DNA of 64,000 nt from UBA5069 sp963773745 (GTDB lineage Bacteria; Chloroflexota; Anaerolineae; Caldilineales; Caldilineaceae), in assembly GCA_963773745.1 (NCBI GenBank), contig CAVZCL010000005.1, positions 62,001-126,000 on the forward strand, written 5' to 3'. This document shows positions 27,692 through 37,217 of the stretch, in pieces; position 1 is the stretch's first letter, and each line of letters starts with the position of its first letter. Position numbers and translations under genes: made by a program. The notes below the pieces were generated by a model. It was given only the letters and a program-made list of their open reading frames with translations. It made no database searches and was not told the origin of the DNA.

Positions 27692-27913
27692 CTAGGTGCG
27701 GTGACGGTAGGTAATGCGCCCCTTGGTTAGATCGTACGAACTCATTTCCACCTTAACGCGGTCTCCCAGCAGTACACGGATGTAGTACTTCCGCATCTTG
27801 CCCGAAAGGTACGCGAGTACGGTGTGCCCATTCTCCAATTCCACACGGAAAAAGGCGTTGGGCAGTGTATCAACGATCTTGCCATCCAGGGTAATGGTCT
27901 CTTCTGAAGACAT
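27692..27913 (-). CDS. infA: Translation initiation factor IF-1
   Basis: A 73-residue protein with the single OB fold of IF-1. Recognisable strings are LPNAFFRVELENGHTVLAYL, SGKMRKYYIRVLLGDRVKVE and the C-terminal DLTKGRITYR. It occupies the A site of the 30S subunit during initiation. A strong ribosome site (GGAGG) lies just upstream of the ATG at 27913. rpsU precedes it on the same strand 115 bases away, so the two translation genes may share a transcript. Confidence 0.96.
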   Translation of the reverse strand: MSSEETITLDGKIVDTLPNAFFRVELENGHTVLAYLSGKMRKYYIRVLLGDRVKVEMSSYDLTKGRITYRHRT

Positions 27914-28028
27914 ATTCCTCCAACACGTTTGCGGTGCGCCAGGTGGGCAAATGCCCGGCCCTGGTCAAACCGCCTGCTAATATCCACTTGCCAACGCTTT
28001 ATGCGCGGCGCCGCTCAATGAGCTGCGC

Positions 28029-28214
28029 TCATTCCTTGGCGGGGCGTTGCGACTTCCGAATTGCCTTCTGGCGCTTGATGCGGCGCACTTCACTCCGCGG
28101 TGTAAACCACCTCTTCTGCCGCACAATGGGCAGAATGCGTGCTTCAGCCACAGACTTGCGGAAGCGCTTGAGTATGCTGTCCTGGGATTCGCCCGGGCGC
28201 AGTTCAACACTCAT
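28029..28214 (-). CDS. rpsU: 30S ribosomal protein S21
   Basis: A 61-residue S21 protein: SILKRFRKSVAEARILP, then a basic tail (RRIKRQKAIRKSQRPAKE) that contacts 16S rRNA. S21 helps bring the Shine-Dalgarno helix into place. The leader carries AGGGGGTGAT, an extended match to the anti-Shine-Dalgarno sequence, six bases before the ATG. The gene lies between the S1-domain gene and infA, all on the same strand. Confidence 0.92.
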   Translation of the reverse strand: MSVELRPGESQDSILKRFRKSVAEARILPIVRQKRWFTPRSEVRRIKRQKAIRKSQRPAKE

Positions 28215-28300
28215 GAAAAATCACCCCCTCTCCTTGAGGAATCATGGGAGCGGAGGCGCTCACGGCCATTACTGGCCATGCACTGCCGCACACCCCAACA

Positions 28301-28333
28301 ACAAACCTGCCTGGGGCTCCCAGGCAGGTTTGT
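28301..28333 (-). terminator. 15-bp hairpin between the S1-domain gene and rpsU
   Basis: Perfect stem 28301-28315 with 28319-28333 (arm ACAAACCTGCCTGGG) around a 3-nt loop. It lacks a U-tract on the transcribed side, so it may attenuate rather than fully stop transcription from the S1 gene into rpsU-infA. Confidence 0.6.
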
Positions 28334-28427
28334 ATCCTCCTGTTGGGCAACCCAGACAAACAATGTTAACACATGCTCTCTGGGCAGGCCAAAACCAGGC
28401 CCTGCGCAACGCTGTACGAATGCTCGA

Positions 28428-30008
28428 TCAGCCTTCGTTCTCGGGCGCACTCTCCGGCTCGGCTGCTGCTTCTCGCCCTCTGGGCGCCTCTTCGGCTCCC
28501 TCAGCAGGGGACTCAGCCAGTGCTTCGGGCGTGGTGGCCGCAGCCGATTCGGAGGCGCCTGTCATCGGCTCCCTGGCAGCTTCGGGCGGGTCCGCACGCA
28601 GCGCTTCCGGCTCAACCTCCGAGAAGGATTCGCTTTCCCCTTCAACCTGCGAAGTCGCATCCTCGGCCGGAACCCCTTCGGGTGCAGACGCCTCGGCAAC
28701 CGCTTCTGTCTCCTCGTTGGTGCTCACTGCTTCACTTTCTTCCTGTGCACTCTCTTCCTGCGTGCCGGCGTTGAGCTGCTCGGCTTGCCGGCGGCTGAGG
28801 CCAATGCGCTGGCGCTTGGCGTCAATGCGCAGGATCTTGGCCTGCACGGTTTCGCCCGAATGCACAGCCTTGAGCGGTTCAGCCACGGTGATATCAGCCA
28901 GTTCGCTAATGTGGATCAACCCCTCGATGCCCGGTTCAATCTGGGCGAAGGCGCCAAAGTCCACGAGGCGCGTAATGATAACATCAACCGTGTCACCCAC
29001 GTTGTAGCGCTTCTCCACAGTCTCCCACGGATTGGCCATCACCCGCTTGCGGCTGAGGGCAATGCGCTGGTTCTCTGGGTCCAGACGAATGACCTGCACT
29101 TCGACCATCTGCCCCACCTCCAGCGCCTCGCGCGGGTGGCTAATGGGCGTCCAGCCGATTTCGCTGACGTGGAGGAGGCCGTCGGCCCCGCCCAGGTCCA
29201 CAAAGGCGCCAAAGGGGCGCAGGCTGCGCACTTCGCCGTTGATGACGTCACCCACATGCAGCGTGCGGAAGAGCTCTTCCTTGCGCCCGGCGCGGTATTC
29301 GCGCTCGGCAAGCATCTGCGACATGACCAGGCGGCGGCGCTTTTTGTCCACCTCAATGACCTTGAGGCGCATCTCCTGGCCAATCCGCTTCTCGAATTCG
29401 GCCTGGCGCTGCTCCTCGGGCACGTTGCGCGGCATATCCACAATGTGCGATGCAGGCACAAAGCCGCGCAGGCGGTTGAACTCAACCGTGAGGCCGCCCT
29501 TGTTGTAGCCCACCACCCTGTGATCCGTGGTTTCGCCATTGTCCAGCAGATCCTGCGCAAGCAGCCAATCCTTCTGCTGAAGCGCATCGGCAATGCTTAG
29601 TTGGAAGATGCCGTCGTCATCAATCTGCTTGCTGACGACCACATCAATTTCGTCGCCGACCTGCAACCCCTTGACATATTCGGGGTCGAGCTTGTTCAGG
29701 TCTGCCTGCGGCACGACGCCGTCACGCTTGCTGCCAATATCGACAACCAGCTCCGACGAGTGGATTTCGACAATGGTGCCCGAGCGCAACTCGCCGCGAT
29801 CCGGCTGCTCCATGGACGCGTCCTGGTCAAGGAACTGCTCAAAGAGCTCCAGGTCCGCTGCCTGTTGCTGCTCTGCTTGCGTTTGCTTGCCTGCCGCCTG
29901 GCTGCCTGTTGCCTGGCTGTTTGTCCCCTGGCCGCTTGTGGCCTGGTCCATTGCTGCCTGCTCGTCCGGCTGCCCGTTTGACTGTGCCATGTCCGACATG
30001 GAATCCAA
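28428..30008 (-). CDS. rpsA: S1 RNA-binding domain protein (ribosomal protein S1 homologue)
   Basis: A 526-residue protein with four S1/OB repeats between about residues 75 and 410, for example LVVDIGSKRDGVVP, FGAFVDLGGADGLLHVSEI and FGAFAQIEPGIEGLIHISEL. These match ribosomal protein S1 of low-repeat type, which binds mRNA at the 30S platform. The first 55 residues are Gln/Ala/Ser-rich, and the last 100 are acidic and low-complexity (Glu/Ala/Ser/Pro), features not needed by the fold. The ATG at 30008 follows AGAAGGTGGGG. A consensus promoter lies about 137 bases upstream. The four-repeat size leaves open a non-ribosomal S1-like role, but rpsU and infA next door support translation. Confidence 0.88.
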   Translation of the reverse strand: MDSMSDMAQSNGQPDEQAAMDQATSGQGTNSQATGSQAAGKQTQAEQQQAADLELFEQFLDQDASMEQPDRGELRSGTIVEIHSSELVVDIGSKRDGVVPQADLNKLDPEYVKGLQVGDEIDVVVSKQIDDDGIFQLSIADALQQKDWLLAQDLLDNGETTDHRVVGYNKGGLTVEFNRLRGFVPASHIVDMPRNVPEEQRQAEFEKRIGQEMRLKVIEVDKKRRRLVMSQMLAEREYRAGRKEELFRTLHVGDVINGEVRSLRPFGAFVDLGGADGLLHVSEIGWTPISHPREALEVGQMVEVQVIRLDPENQRIALSRKRVMANPWETVEKRYNVGDTVDVIITRLVDFGAFAQIEPGIEGLIHISELADITVAEPLKAVHSGETVQAKILRIDAKRQRIGLSRRQAEQLNAGTQEESAQEESEAVSTNEETEAVAEASAPEGVPAEDATSQVEGESESFSEVEPEALRADPPEAAREPMTGASESAAATTPEALAESPAEGAEEAPRGREAAAEPESAPENEG

Positions 30009-30144
30009 TTACCCCACCTTCTTCCCGAGAGTTTACGCTTTTGCTGTGATCGCTCTGTGCACTCTTCCGCCAGTTGTAGCGGAAGAGGAAACGTCAGGGC
30101 CACCAATGCAGCGGCGCAGGGCTTAAGATATAAGTCCGTTTGGA

Positions 30145-30173
30145 ATTGTAACAGCCACTGGAGAGACTGTCAA
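30145..30173 (-). promoter_or_regulatory. Consensus sigma-70 promoter of the S1-domain gene
   Basis: On the minus strand TTGACA (30173-30168), exactly 17 bp, then TACAAT (30150-30145). The predicted leader is about 130 nt, long enough for S1-type autoregulation. The rest of the 362-base gap 30009-30370 shows no gene. Confidence 0.8.
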
Positions 30174-30370
30174 GCAATTTTTGTGGCATTTGCACCTATG
30201 GGTCTGCCTTTACATTTTGCAGACGGTGCAAATTTGTGCAATTCCCCCGCGGCCCGGCGGCAAATGCTCGGCGGCACGCAGGTAATTTCCGTGCAGCCTC
30301 CGTGCAGCCCCCACGCAGCCCCCGCGCAGCCGTGGACGTCTGCTATTTGCAGGGTGCGTCTCACGGCCAC

Positions 30371-32067
30371 CTATGGCTGCGCGCGTTTGCGGATTGCTTC
30401 CTGCAGCCGCTCCCAGTCGCGTTGCAGCACGGTTACCTCTTCTACATCTGTGTGTTCCCCAGCATACCGTACCTCGACGAAGGCGTTTGTAAGCGAATCC
30501 ATCGCGGCGGCCGCTTCGGCTGCGGACTGCGCCACTTCAACGGCATCAAGCGGCGTATCCGTCCCGTCGTCGGCCGGCGGCGGCGCGAGCCGCTCGCCCA
30601 GGCGCGGTGCGTAGCTGAGGGGCGTCTCGCCCGGGCGGCGTGGCAAACCCGCCGCCTCGGCGCTCTGCAGCGTTGTCAGGTATAAATGACGCACCTGCTG
30701 GTCCGGATCGTTCCACTTGCGCCGGCGCGGGGCAAACCAGCCCGTGCGCAGCGAGTATCGCCGTCGGCCCTTCCCGTTTGATTCAGACGCTGTTGCGTAC
30801 GCTTGATCGTCGCGCGCAGGCCGGCCCAGCGGCGCGCCAGCTCGAGGCGGAGCCATTCGAACCAGGCAAAGCGCACGCCCCTGTCGCGCAGGTAGACAAC
30901 GGCCGCGTAGATCACGAGCAGCGCCAGCACAATCCAGAAGAAGAGGCCGCCCGCCCACGGTGGCAGTATGGGCTGGAAGGCTTCGACCTGCGGCGATTGC
31001 ACCGACTGCGTGGGCGGCAGGATGTTCTGCGCGGGCGGCGGCGGCTCGCCACCAAAGAGCGACAAGAGCCAGATCACCCCTGCCCCTGCCAACCGGTAGA
31101 GGAGCAGCACAAACGCAAAGAGGAGGCTGATAGTGGTGGAAAGAATTGTAGCCAGCAGAAAGGTGCCGCCCAGGGGCAAAAAGAGCGCCAGCAACGCCAC
31201 GCCGCCCACCAACCCAATCACTTCCCACGGCCAGCGGCGGCTCACATCGGCCTGGGCGGGGGTCTGCTCCATGGTCCAGCGCGAGCGCAGTTGCGCCAGC
31301 CGTCCGTGGCTGAGCAGCAGCAATCCGGCGAGGAAGTAAATGATGATGGGCGCGAGCACTGTCGCTTCCACATCCTGCCGCATGACGCCGAAGACGCTGC
31401 TCATGGTTATCTGCCGCCGCAGCAACGCGGCCAGCACAATCATGACAAGGCCAAGGGTGACCCAGCGAACCGTGAAGTCGCTGAGTACGGCGCCGCGGTC
31501 CACACCGCCGCCCCGCACCGATTCATCGGCAAGGCCCGGGCGCGGCTTGCCGTAGAGGAACTCATCGGCGCGCAGGGCAAGCTTGTTGAAGTCGTCGGTC
31601 ATCTCCACGGCAAAGAACCAGGAGAGCCCCACAATCAGCGCCGCGCCCACAAAGAGGCCGTCGAGGAGATTATCAAGGGGGCGTACGAGCATCTGCGCCA
31701 GGCTGGGCAGGCTGCCCCCTGCAACCCAGGCGAAGATGCGCGTGAGCGCAAGGAAGAGCCCAAGTTCGGCGGCGCGGTAGCCCAGCGAGCGGAAGGCGCG
31801 GCGCGACGGCTGCGCCAGCACGGTGGTGGTGACGGAGCCGACAATGGCCGCGGCAACGGCCAACAGCGCCACGCCCACAAAGAAGCTGCGCGGCGGCTCC
31901 ACAGCAAAGCGCGCCATGAGCGTGGTGAGCACGATTGCCAGGCAACTGACCATGATCACAATCAGCAGCGGGCGCAGCACAGAGCCGAGCCATGACTGGT
32001 CGTACATCTCGCTGGTGCGCAGCGGCGGCGTCTCTTCGGCTTCGGAGGGAATGGATGGCGGGGTCAT
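30371..32067 (-). CDS. Multi-spanning membrane protein with C-terminal DUF4129 domain, one frame change
   Basis: About 565 residues in two frames. The N-terminal two thirds have about ten hydrophobic segments; then, after LARRWAGLRATIKRTQQRLN, a frame change near 30768 leads into a cytoplasmic DUF4129 domain (QQVRHLYLTTLQSAEAAGL, GETPLSYAPRLGERL). DUF4129 is found with transglutaminase-like proteins and MoxR/DUF58 genes, where it is thought to take part in assembly of a membrane complex; its activity is unknown. The ATG at 32067 shares its A with the stop codon of the DUF58 gene, so translation is coupled. No transglutaminase gene is adjacent. Confidence 0.8.
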
Positions 32068-33264
32068 CACGCAGCTGCCCCCTCTTGAATCGTCTGCAAA
32101 TCCTTCTCCCACTGCACCTTGTGGAACGAGATGCCAAGTTTGTGCGCCTGCGCGGCGAGTGTGCGCGCCTCGAGCTGGTCATCAATCAGCAGCAGCGTCA
32201 CAGTCGTGCCGCGGCGAATGGCCTGGTGCAGCAGCCAGATCAGTTCTTCGCTCACGTGCGGCGTAACCACCACCAGCGCGGTGCCCCACTCCAGGCCGGC
32301 CAGTTGCGGGGCAAGCCACGTGTTGAGCGGCGGCGCATCCTCCCAAAGCTGGGCGCGCGCCAATGTGCTTAGCAGAGAAATCAATTGCGCCTGGCCGCTG
32401 CGGGGCTTGAGGGGCGGCGGCGGCGCGCCGGTGGCGGCATCCAGCGCGCCGCAGAGCAGCCCCACGGGCTGGCGTGTGGATGCGACGTAGCCCGCTACTG
32501 ACGCCGCAACGCTGATGGCCCACTCGCTCGTTCCCACAAAGTAGCGCCCCTTGTAGGCACTGCGCGCCATGTCGACGGCAATCATTACGTTGAGGCCAAT
32601 GCCAGGCTGGAACTTCTTTACAAGCAGCGTGTCGGCGTGCGCGCTGGCCTTCCAGTGAATGCGGCGTGTGCTGTCGCCGCCGGCATAGGGGCGCACGCCA
32701 CTCAGGCGCGCGGGGTCTTCATCGAGGCGGGGGCGCGTGGCGCGGCCACCCAGCGCCAGGCGGCTGGGCAGCCCCAATTGTTCAAGCGGCACGATTTGCG
32801 GGTAGACGGTGACGTGGCGCGGGTTCTCTTCCTCCCAACGCGCCTCGCTGAAGCCAAAGAGGTCGCCCGTGCGCAGGCTCAGCGGCCCCAGCGCGTAGTA
32901 GCCGCGCCGCTTGCAGGCAAGGGTGTAGGTGTGCTCGGTGGTGGTCCGCCCGCCAACGCTCAGCGCAACCTTGTACTCGGAAATGTCCTTCAGGTCGAGC
33001 GGGACGCGGTCTTCCAGCCGCAGCCAGGGGATGGGCAGGCGGCTCTGCGTTGGCGATGGTGACGCGCACGGGGATGGTTTGGCCGACGAAGGCGTGGTCG
33101 AGAAAATGGCGCGTCACGGCCAGGTGGCGCACGCTGCGGCGCACCGACCACGTGGTGTAGAGCCAGACGCCGCCCACCACATAGGCGAGATAGTAGACCC
33201 AATCCATGCGCAGCAGCGCCCCAAAGAGGAAGAGGACGAGCAGCGCCCAAAAGATGCTTGGCAT
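32067..33264 (-). CDS. DUF58 domain protein, one frame change
   Basis: About 400 residues in two frames joined near 33038, in a CCCC run. There are two N-terminal membrane helices (FWALLVLFLFGALLRMDWVYY), then the extracellular-like segment TIANAEPP / WLRLEDRVPLDL, then the DUF58 core (GVRPYAGGDSTRRIHWKASA) and a von Willebrand A-like region with MIAVDMA in a MIDAS-like position. DUF58 proteins pair with MoxR ATPases; the pair is thought to build or remodel protein complexes or respond to envelope stress. The gene is between moxR and the DUF4129 gene. Confidence 0.85.
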
Positions 33265-33270
33265 ATGGTT

Positions 33271-33350
33271 CGGGTGTGGGGAATGGGGTGTGGGGTATGG
33301 GGGCGTCGTACGCTACACCCCATACCCCACACCCCACACCCCATACCCTG
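33271..33350. repeat. Imperfect inverted repeat of GGGGTGTGGGGTATGGGG words
   Basis: Two opposed blocks of GGGTGTGGGG/GGGTATGGGG-type words (about 33272-33301 and 33319-33348) surround CGTCGTACGC. Roughly 30-bp arms with three mismatches fill the gap between moxR and the DUF58 gene. The same vocabulary occurs at 25921-25933 and 26041-26052. Confidence 0.75.
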
Positions 33351-33352
33351 CT

Positions 33353-34378
33353 TTACCCTTCCTCCGTCCCCAAATCCAGCGGCGTGGCGGCGAGAATGTC
33401 GGCGACAACGGCAGTGGCGGTGCGCCCGCGCAGAGCGCTTTCGGGCTTGAGGATGCAGCGGTGCGCCAGCGTTGCTTCCGTCAGCGCCTGAATGTCATCG
33501 GGCAGCACATAGTCGCGGCCGCGCACGGCGGCGCGCGCCTGCGCGCTGCGGTAGAGCGCCAGCGACCCGCGCGGGCTTGCACCCAGCGCCAGTTCGCCAT
33601 GTGCGCGTGTGGCCTGCACCAGCGCCACAATGTAGCGGCGCAGACTCTCATCCACACGCACCTGCCAGATGGCGTTGGAGAGGCTGACGACCTGCGCCGC
33701 CTGCGCCACGGGGCCCAGCGCCTCAATCGGGTGGACGCCGCCCAGATTCAGCAGCATCGCCTCCTCTTCGGCTGCGGGCAGGTAGCCCAGGCTCGTGCGA
33801 AAGAGGAAGCGGTCCAGCTGCGCCTCGGGCAGCGGGAAGGTGCCCTCGTACTCAATCGGGTTCTGTGTAGCCAGCACCAGGAAGGGGCGGGGCAGCGCGC
33901 GCGTGTCGCCATCCACAGTCACCTGGCGTTCGCCCATGGCCTCGAGCAGCGCTGCCTGGGCGCGCGGCGTGGCGCGGTTGATCTCGTCGGCCAGCAGAAT
34001 GTGCGTAAAGGCCGGGCCGGGCAGGAACTGGAAGGTGCGCGTCTCCTGGTTGAAGACGCTTACGCCCGTGATGTCGCTGGGCAGCAGGTCGGGCGTGCAC
34101 TGCAGGCGGCGGAAGTCGGTGTCGAGGCTGCGCGCGAGGGCCCGTGCGAGCATGGTCTTGCCCACGCCGGGCACATCCTCGAGCAGCACGTGGCCGTCGC
34201 AGAGGAGCGCGATGACAAGCAGCTCCACCACCGCGCGCTTGCCGATAATCACATCTTCAATGTTGGCAATCAGCGCGTCGGCAAAGGCGCGCACCTCAGC
34301 CACGGTGGGTACTGGGGCGTCGGGTTGATGCGCGCCGGCGGGTGCATCGGCGGGGGGTGGATTGGGAATCGACTCCAT
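33353..34378 (-). CDS. MoxR-family AAA+ ATPase
   Basis: About 341 residues with a Pro/Ala-rich N-terminus and an AAA_3 ATPase: Walker A LEDVPGVGKTMLARALA, Walker B ILLADEINRATPRAQAALLEAM, sensor LATQNPIEYEGTFPLPEAQLDRF, and a C-terminal lid (LGASPRGSLALYRSAQA). MoxR proteins act as chaperones that mature metal-containing or membrane complexes. The ATG at 34378 has AGGAG ten bases upstream; the frame extends upstream only into a repeat element. It leads the MoxR-DUF58-DUF4129 operon. The substrate is unknown. Confidence 0.92.
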   Translation of the reverse strand: MESIPNPPPADAPAGAHQPDAPVPTVAEVRAFADALIANIEDVIIGKRAVVELLVIALLCDGHVLLEDVPGVGKTMLARALARSLDTDFRRLQCTPDLLPSDITGVSVFNQETRTFQFLPGPAFTHILLADEINRATPRAQAALLEAMGERQVTVDGDTRALPRPFLVLATQNPIEYEGTFPLPEAQLDRFLFRTSLGYLPAAEEEAMLLNLGGVHPIEALGPVAQAAQVVSLSNAIWQVRVDESLRRYIVALVQATRAHGELALGASPRGSLALYRSAQARAAVRGRDYVLPDDIQALTEATLAHRCILKPESALRGRTATAVVADILAATPLDLGTEEG

Positions 34379-34456
34379 AAAATCAATCTCCTGATGGCAA
34401 CATGCGGAATGAGGACAGTCTACCCTACCTGTGGCTTGATTGCACGGGTGGTGACC

Positions 34457-34612
34457 GTAGGTCACGTCTCCCAGCGTGACGCCGTTGTAGGTCACGTCTC
34501 CCGACGTGACGCAGCCCGCAGGGCTGAACCTCGACGCATTACCAGGCGTTCAAAGTATCCCACAACATTCAGCCCTGCGGGCTGCGTCACGTCGGGAGAC
34601 GTGACCTACAAC
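34457..34612. repeat. MITE-like palindromic element with 45-bp perfect terminal inverted repeats
   Basis: Terminal repeats 34484-34528 and 34568-34612 are perfect over 45 bp and start GTTGTAGGTCACGTCTCC. The 39-base centre shows no gene. A partial direct copy, starting GTAGGTCACGTCTCC at 34457, precedes it. It lies between the divergent moxR and DUF1624 genes. No target duplication is obvious. Confidence 0.88.
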
Positions 34613-34708
34613 GCCGCGGCAATGGCACGGAGCTTGGAGCCATGCTAGACTCATGCACAGCGGCTGCGCATAGAGCGTGGCACCTACTCCACACGCGAGG
34701 TATCCGGA

Positions 34709-35527
34709 ATGACCGTCACAACCCAGACACAAGGCAAGAGCAAGGCGCGCAAGAGCAGCCCCGTTGCCCCACCCAAGGCCGCACGCCAGCGCCTTTGGGA
34801 GATTGACACGCTGCGCGGCATGGCCGTCATCACCATGATCATCTACCACCTGGGATGGGATCTCTACTTCTTCGGCGCTGTGCCCGGACTGGACCCCTTC
34901 AGCGGCATCTGGTTCATCATCCAGCGCTACACGGCCATCAGCTTTGTGCTGCTGGTGGGGCTGTCGCTCACCTTGCAGCGCGCATCCATGGATCGCAAAG
35001 AGGTGGCCGAGCGCACGCAGTTTCTGACCTTTGCAAAGCGCGGCCTGTGGGTATTTGGCTGGGGCATGGTCATTTCGCTCATCATGTGGGCGACGGGCGT
35101 GGGCGTGGTTCACTTCGGCGTGCTGCACCTGATTGGCTTTTCCATCGTCGCGGCCTTCCCCTTCCTGCGCTACAAGTGGGCCAATTTGGTGATGTGGGCC
35201 ATTCTCTTTGTGCTTGGCGGCGTGATCCTTTATCAGAACATCTACGTCAACAGTGAACTCTTCGTCTGGCTCGGTTTCTTCCCCATGTTCTACGGCGCGG
35301 CCGATTATTTCCCGTTGATTCCGTGGTTTGGCGTCGTACTGCTGGGCGTCTTCTTCGGCAACCTGCTCTATCCCGACGGGCAACGCGTGGTGCTGCTGCC
35401 CGATTGGGGCGATGTGCTGCCGGTGCGCGGCGTGCGCTTTCTGGGGCGCCACTCGCTGCTCATCTACCTGCTGCACCAGCCGGTGCTCTTTGCGCTGCTG
35501 TATGCCTTTGGGATTGCGAAGTTTTAG
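34709..35527 (+). CDS. DUF1624 / heparan-alpha-glucosaminide N-acetyltransferase-like membrane protein
   Basis: A 272-residue protein with a 28-residue basic N-terminus and about seven membrane helices. The signature LWEIDTLRGMAVITMIIYHLGWD, with the Arg-Gly and the intramembrane His, places it in the HGSNAT catalytic/acyltransferase-3-like group, and SLLIYLLHQPVLFALLYAFG closes the protein. Family members transfer acetyl groups across the membrane to sugars, but this short bacterial type is uncharacterised. It stands alone with a repeat element upstream. The 186 bases after it contain GC-rich palindromes (GGCGCGCC) and no gene. Confidence 0.85.
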   Translation: MTVTTQTQGKSKARKSSPVAPPKAARQRLWEIDTLRGMAVITMIIYHLGWDLYFFGAVPGLDPFSGIWFIIQRYTAISFVLLVGLSLTLQRASMDRKEVAERTQFLTFAKRGLWVFGWGMVISLIMWATGVGVVHFGVLHLIGFSIVAAFPFLRYKWANLVMWAILFVLGGVILYQNIYVNSELFVWLGFFPMFYGAADYFPLIPWFGVVLLGVFFGNLLYPDGQRVVLLPDWGDVLPVRGVRFLGRHSLLIYLLHQPVLFALLYAFGIAKF

Positions 35528-35713
35528 GCTGTGGGGTGGCAAATTCCTCTCCGCAGAAAGGACGAAAATGTTGCTTACCACCCGACACCCGACTACATTC
35601 CGTCCGCTTTGCGACATGCAATTATGTCAATTCTAGGGCACACTGTTGGCAGACACGGCGCGCCCGGCGCGCCATTTTGCCTTGTTTGAGGCCGCACATG
35701 CGGCGCATGGCTC

Positions 35714-37114
35714 ATGCGTATCCTGCGCTCACCACTACAAATCACCATCGCGCTGCTGATTGCCGGCGCACTCTCCATCTTTGTCACCGGCGTGGTCCAC
35801 TATGGCGGCGTGGGCGGGCTGCAGTTGCGGCTGCGCAGCGCCATGGCCGCCCATCGCCCGCCGCCGGTGGCGTTTCTGCCCGCTGCGACGCCCGCGCCGG
35901 CTGATGGTGAACCCGGCGCCTTACGCTGGGACCCCGCGCTGATTCCCCCTTCGGCCACGCCACGTTCGGCCACGCCTGTTGCCACGCCCGATGCCCACAG
36001 CCGTGTTTACGGCCATGGCAGAGGTAGCAGAAGCGCCACCGCGTCATGGACGCAGGGTTACCTACAACAACGCCCGAGGCGCTTGCACCGTTGCCCATCA
36101 CTCCACAGGAAGAGCCTGCTGCCGCGCCGCTCCCACCTGCGGTCGCGCTCTCCGGCCTGCGCCATGAGTGGCAGACATGGAACAACTGCGGCCCCGCCAC
36201 CCTTGCCATGAACCTAAGCTACTACGGCGGCGCGCTCGAATCAGGCGGCGATTGGTGCAGTGTTGCGCCGCTCGCCCGACGACAAGAACGTGAGTCCCGA
36301 AGAGCTTGCTGCCTTTGCGCAGGCGCAGGGGATGCAGTCCAGCGTGCGCGTCAACGGCTCGGCCGACTTGCTGCGCGCGCTGGTGGCCGCGGGCTACCCT
36401 GTGCTGATTGAAACATGGCTCGAGGAGCACCCCAACGACGGCATGGGCCACTATCGCCTCATTACCGGCTACGACGATGCGGCACAGGCGTGGATTGCCT
36501 ACGACTCCTATGTGAGCAGCAATCTTGTGCTGGGGGGTGGCGCCAAGGATGGCAGCGCGGCCGACGCATATCGGGGCATCTACTTCCCCTATGAACAGGC
36601 CGCCGCCTGGTGGAAGGTCTTCAACCACACCTACGTGCTGGCCTATCCGCCCGCCGCCGAGGCCGAGGTGCGCGCGCTGCTGGGTGACGCGTTCGACACG
36701 ACGGGCCAGTGGGTCGCCGCCGAGGCCACCGCACGCGCCGACATTGCGGCTATGCAGGCAGATGCCTTTGCCTGGTTCAACCTGGGCTCGTCGCTCTGGG
36801 CGCAGGGCCGCGCCGCCGAGGCGGCGGAGGCCTTCGACCAGGCGCGTGCGATTGGCCTGCCCTGGCGCATGCTCTGGTACCAGTTCGCGCCCTTTGCGGC
36901 TTACAGCGCCGTGGGCCGCCATGCCGATGTGCTGGCACTGGCCGATGCCACTCTGGCCAACACAGACAGCATTGAGGAAATCTACTACTGGAAGGCGCGC
37001 GCCCTTGCCGCCCAGGGCGATGTGGCGGGCGCACGCGTTGCCCTCGACAGAGCGCTCTCCCTCTACCCGGGCTACGGCGACGCCGCGACGTTGCGCGCTG
37101 CGATTGGCTTGTGA
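35714..37114 (+). CDS. Exported C39-like cysteine peptidase with TPR-type C-terminus, two frame changes
   Basis: About 465 residues over three frames. It has an N-terminal membrane anchor (LQITIALLIAGALSIFVTGV), a Pro/Ala/Thr-rich linker with the first frame change near 36010-36045, then a C39-like domain: NNCGPATLAMNLSYYGG with the nucleophilic Cys, a second change near 36237 before AAIGAVLRRSPDDKNVS, GHYRLITGYDD with the His, and AYDSYVSSN. The C-terminal 130 residues form TPR-like helices (AWFNLGSSLWAQGRAAEAAE). Its orientation should be outside the membrane. C39 relatives cleave peptides after double glycine; here the substrate is unknown and no bacteriocin or ABC partner is adjacent. Each break is repaired by one base. 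Confidence 0.78.
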
Positions 37115-37217
37115 CGAGAATATTGATGATTGATTATTGGGCTCGCGCGCCGCTCAGGAGCGCCAATACGCAATATTCAATCGTCAATTTTGCTTTCAGC
37201 CCACCATCCACTCTCCC

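Noticed and set aside
33271..33350. CRISPR-like array
   Set aside because: The repeated words are short and imperfect and are arranged as an inverted repeat without spacers. No cas gene is near.
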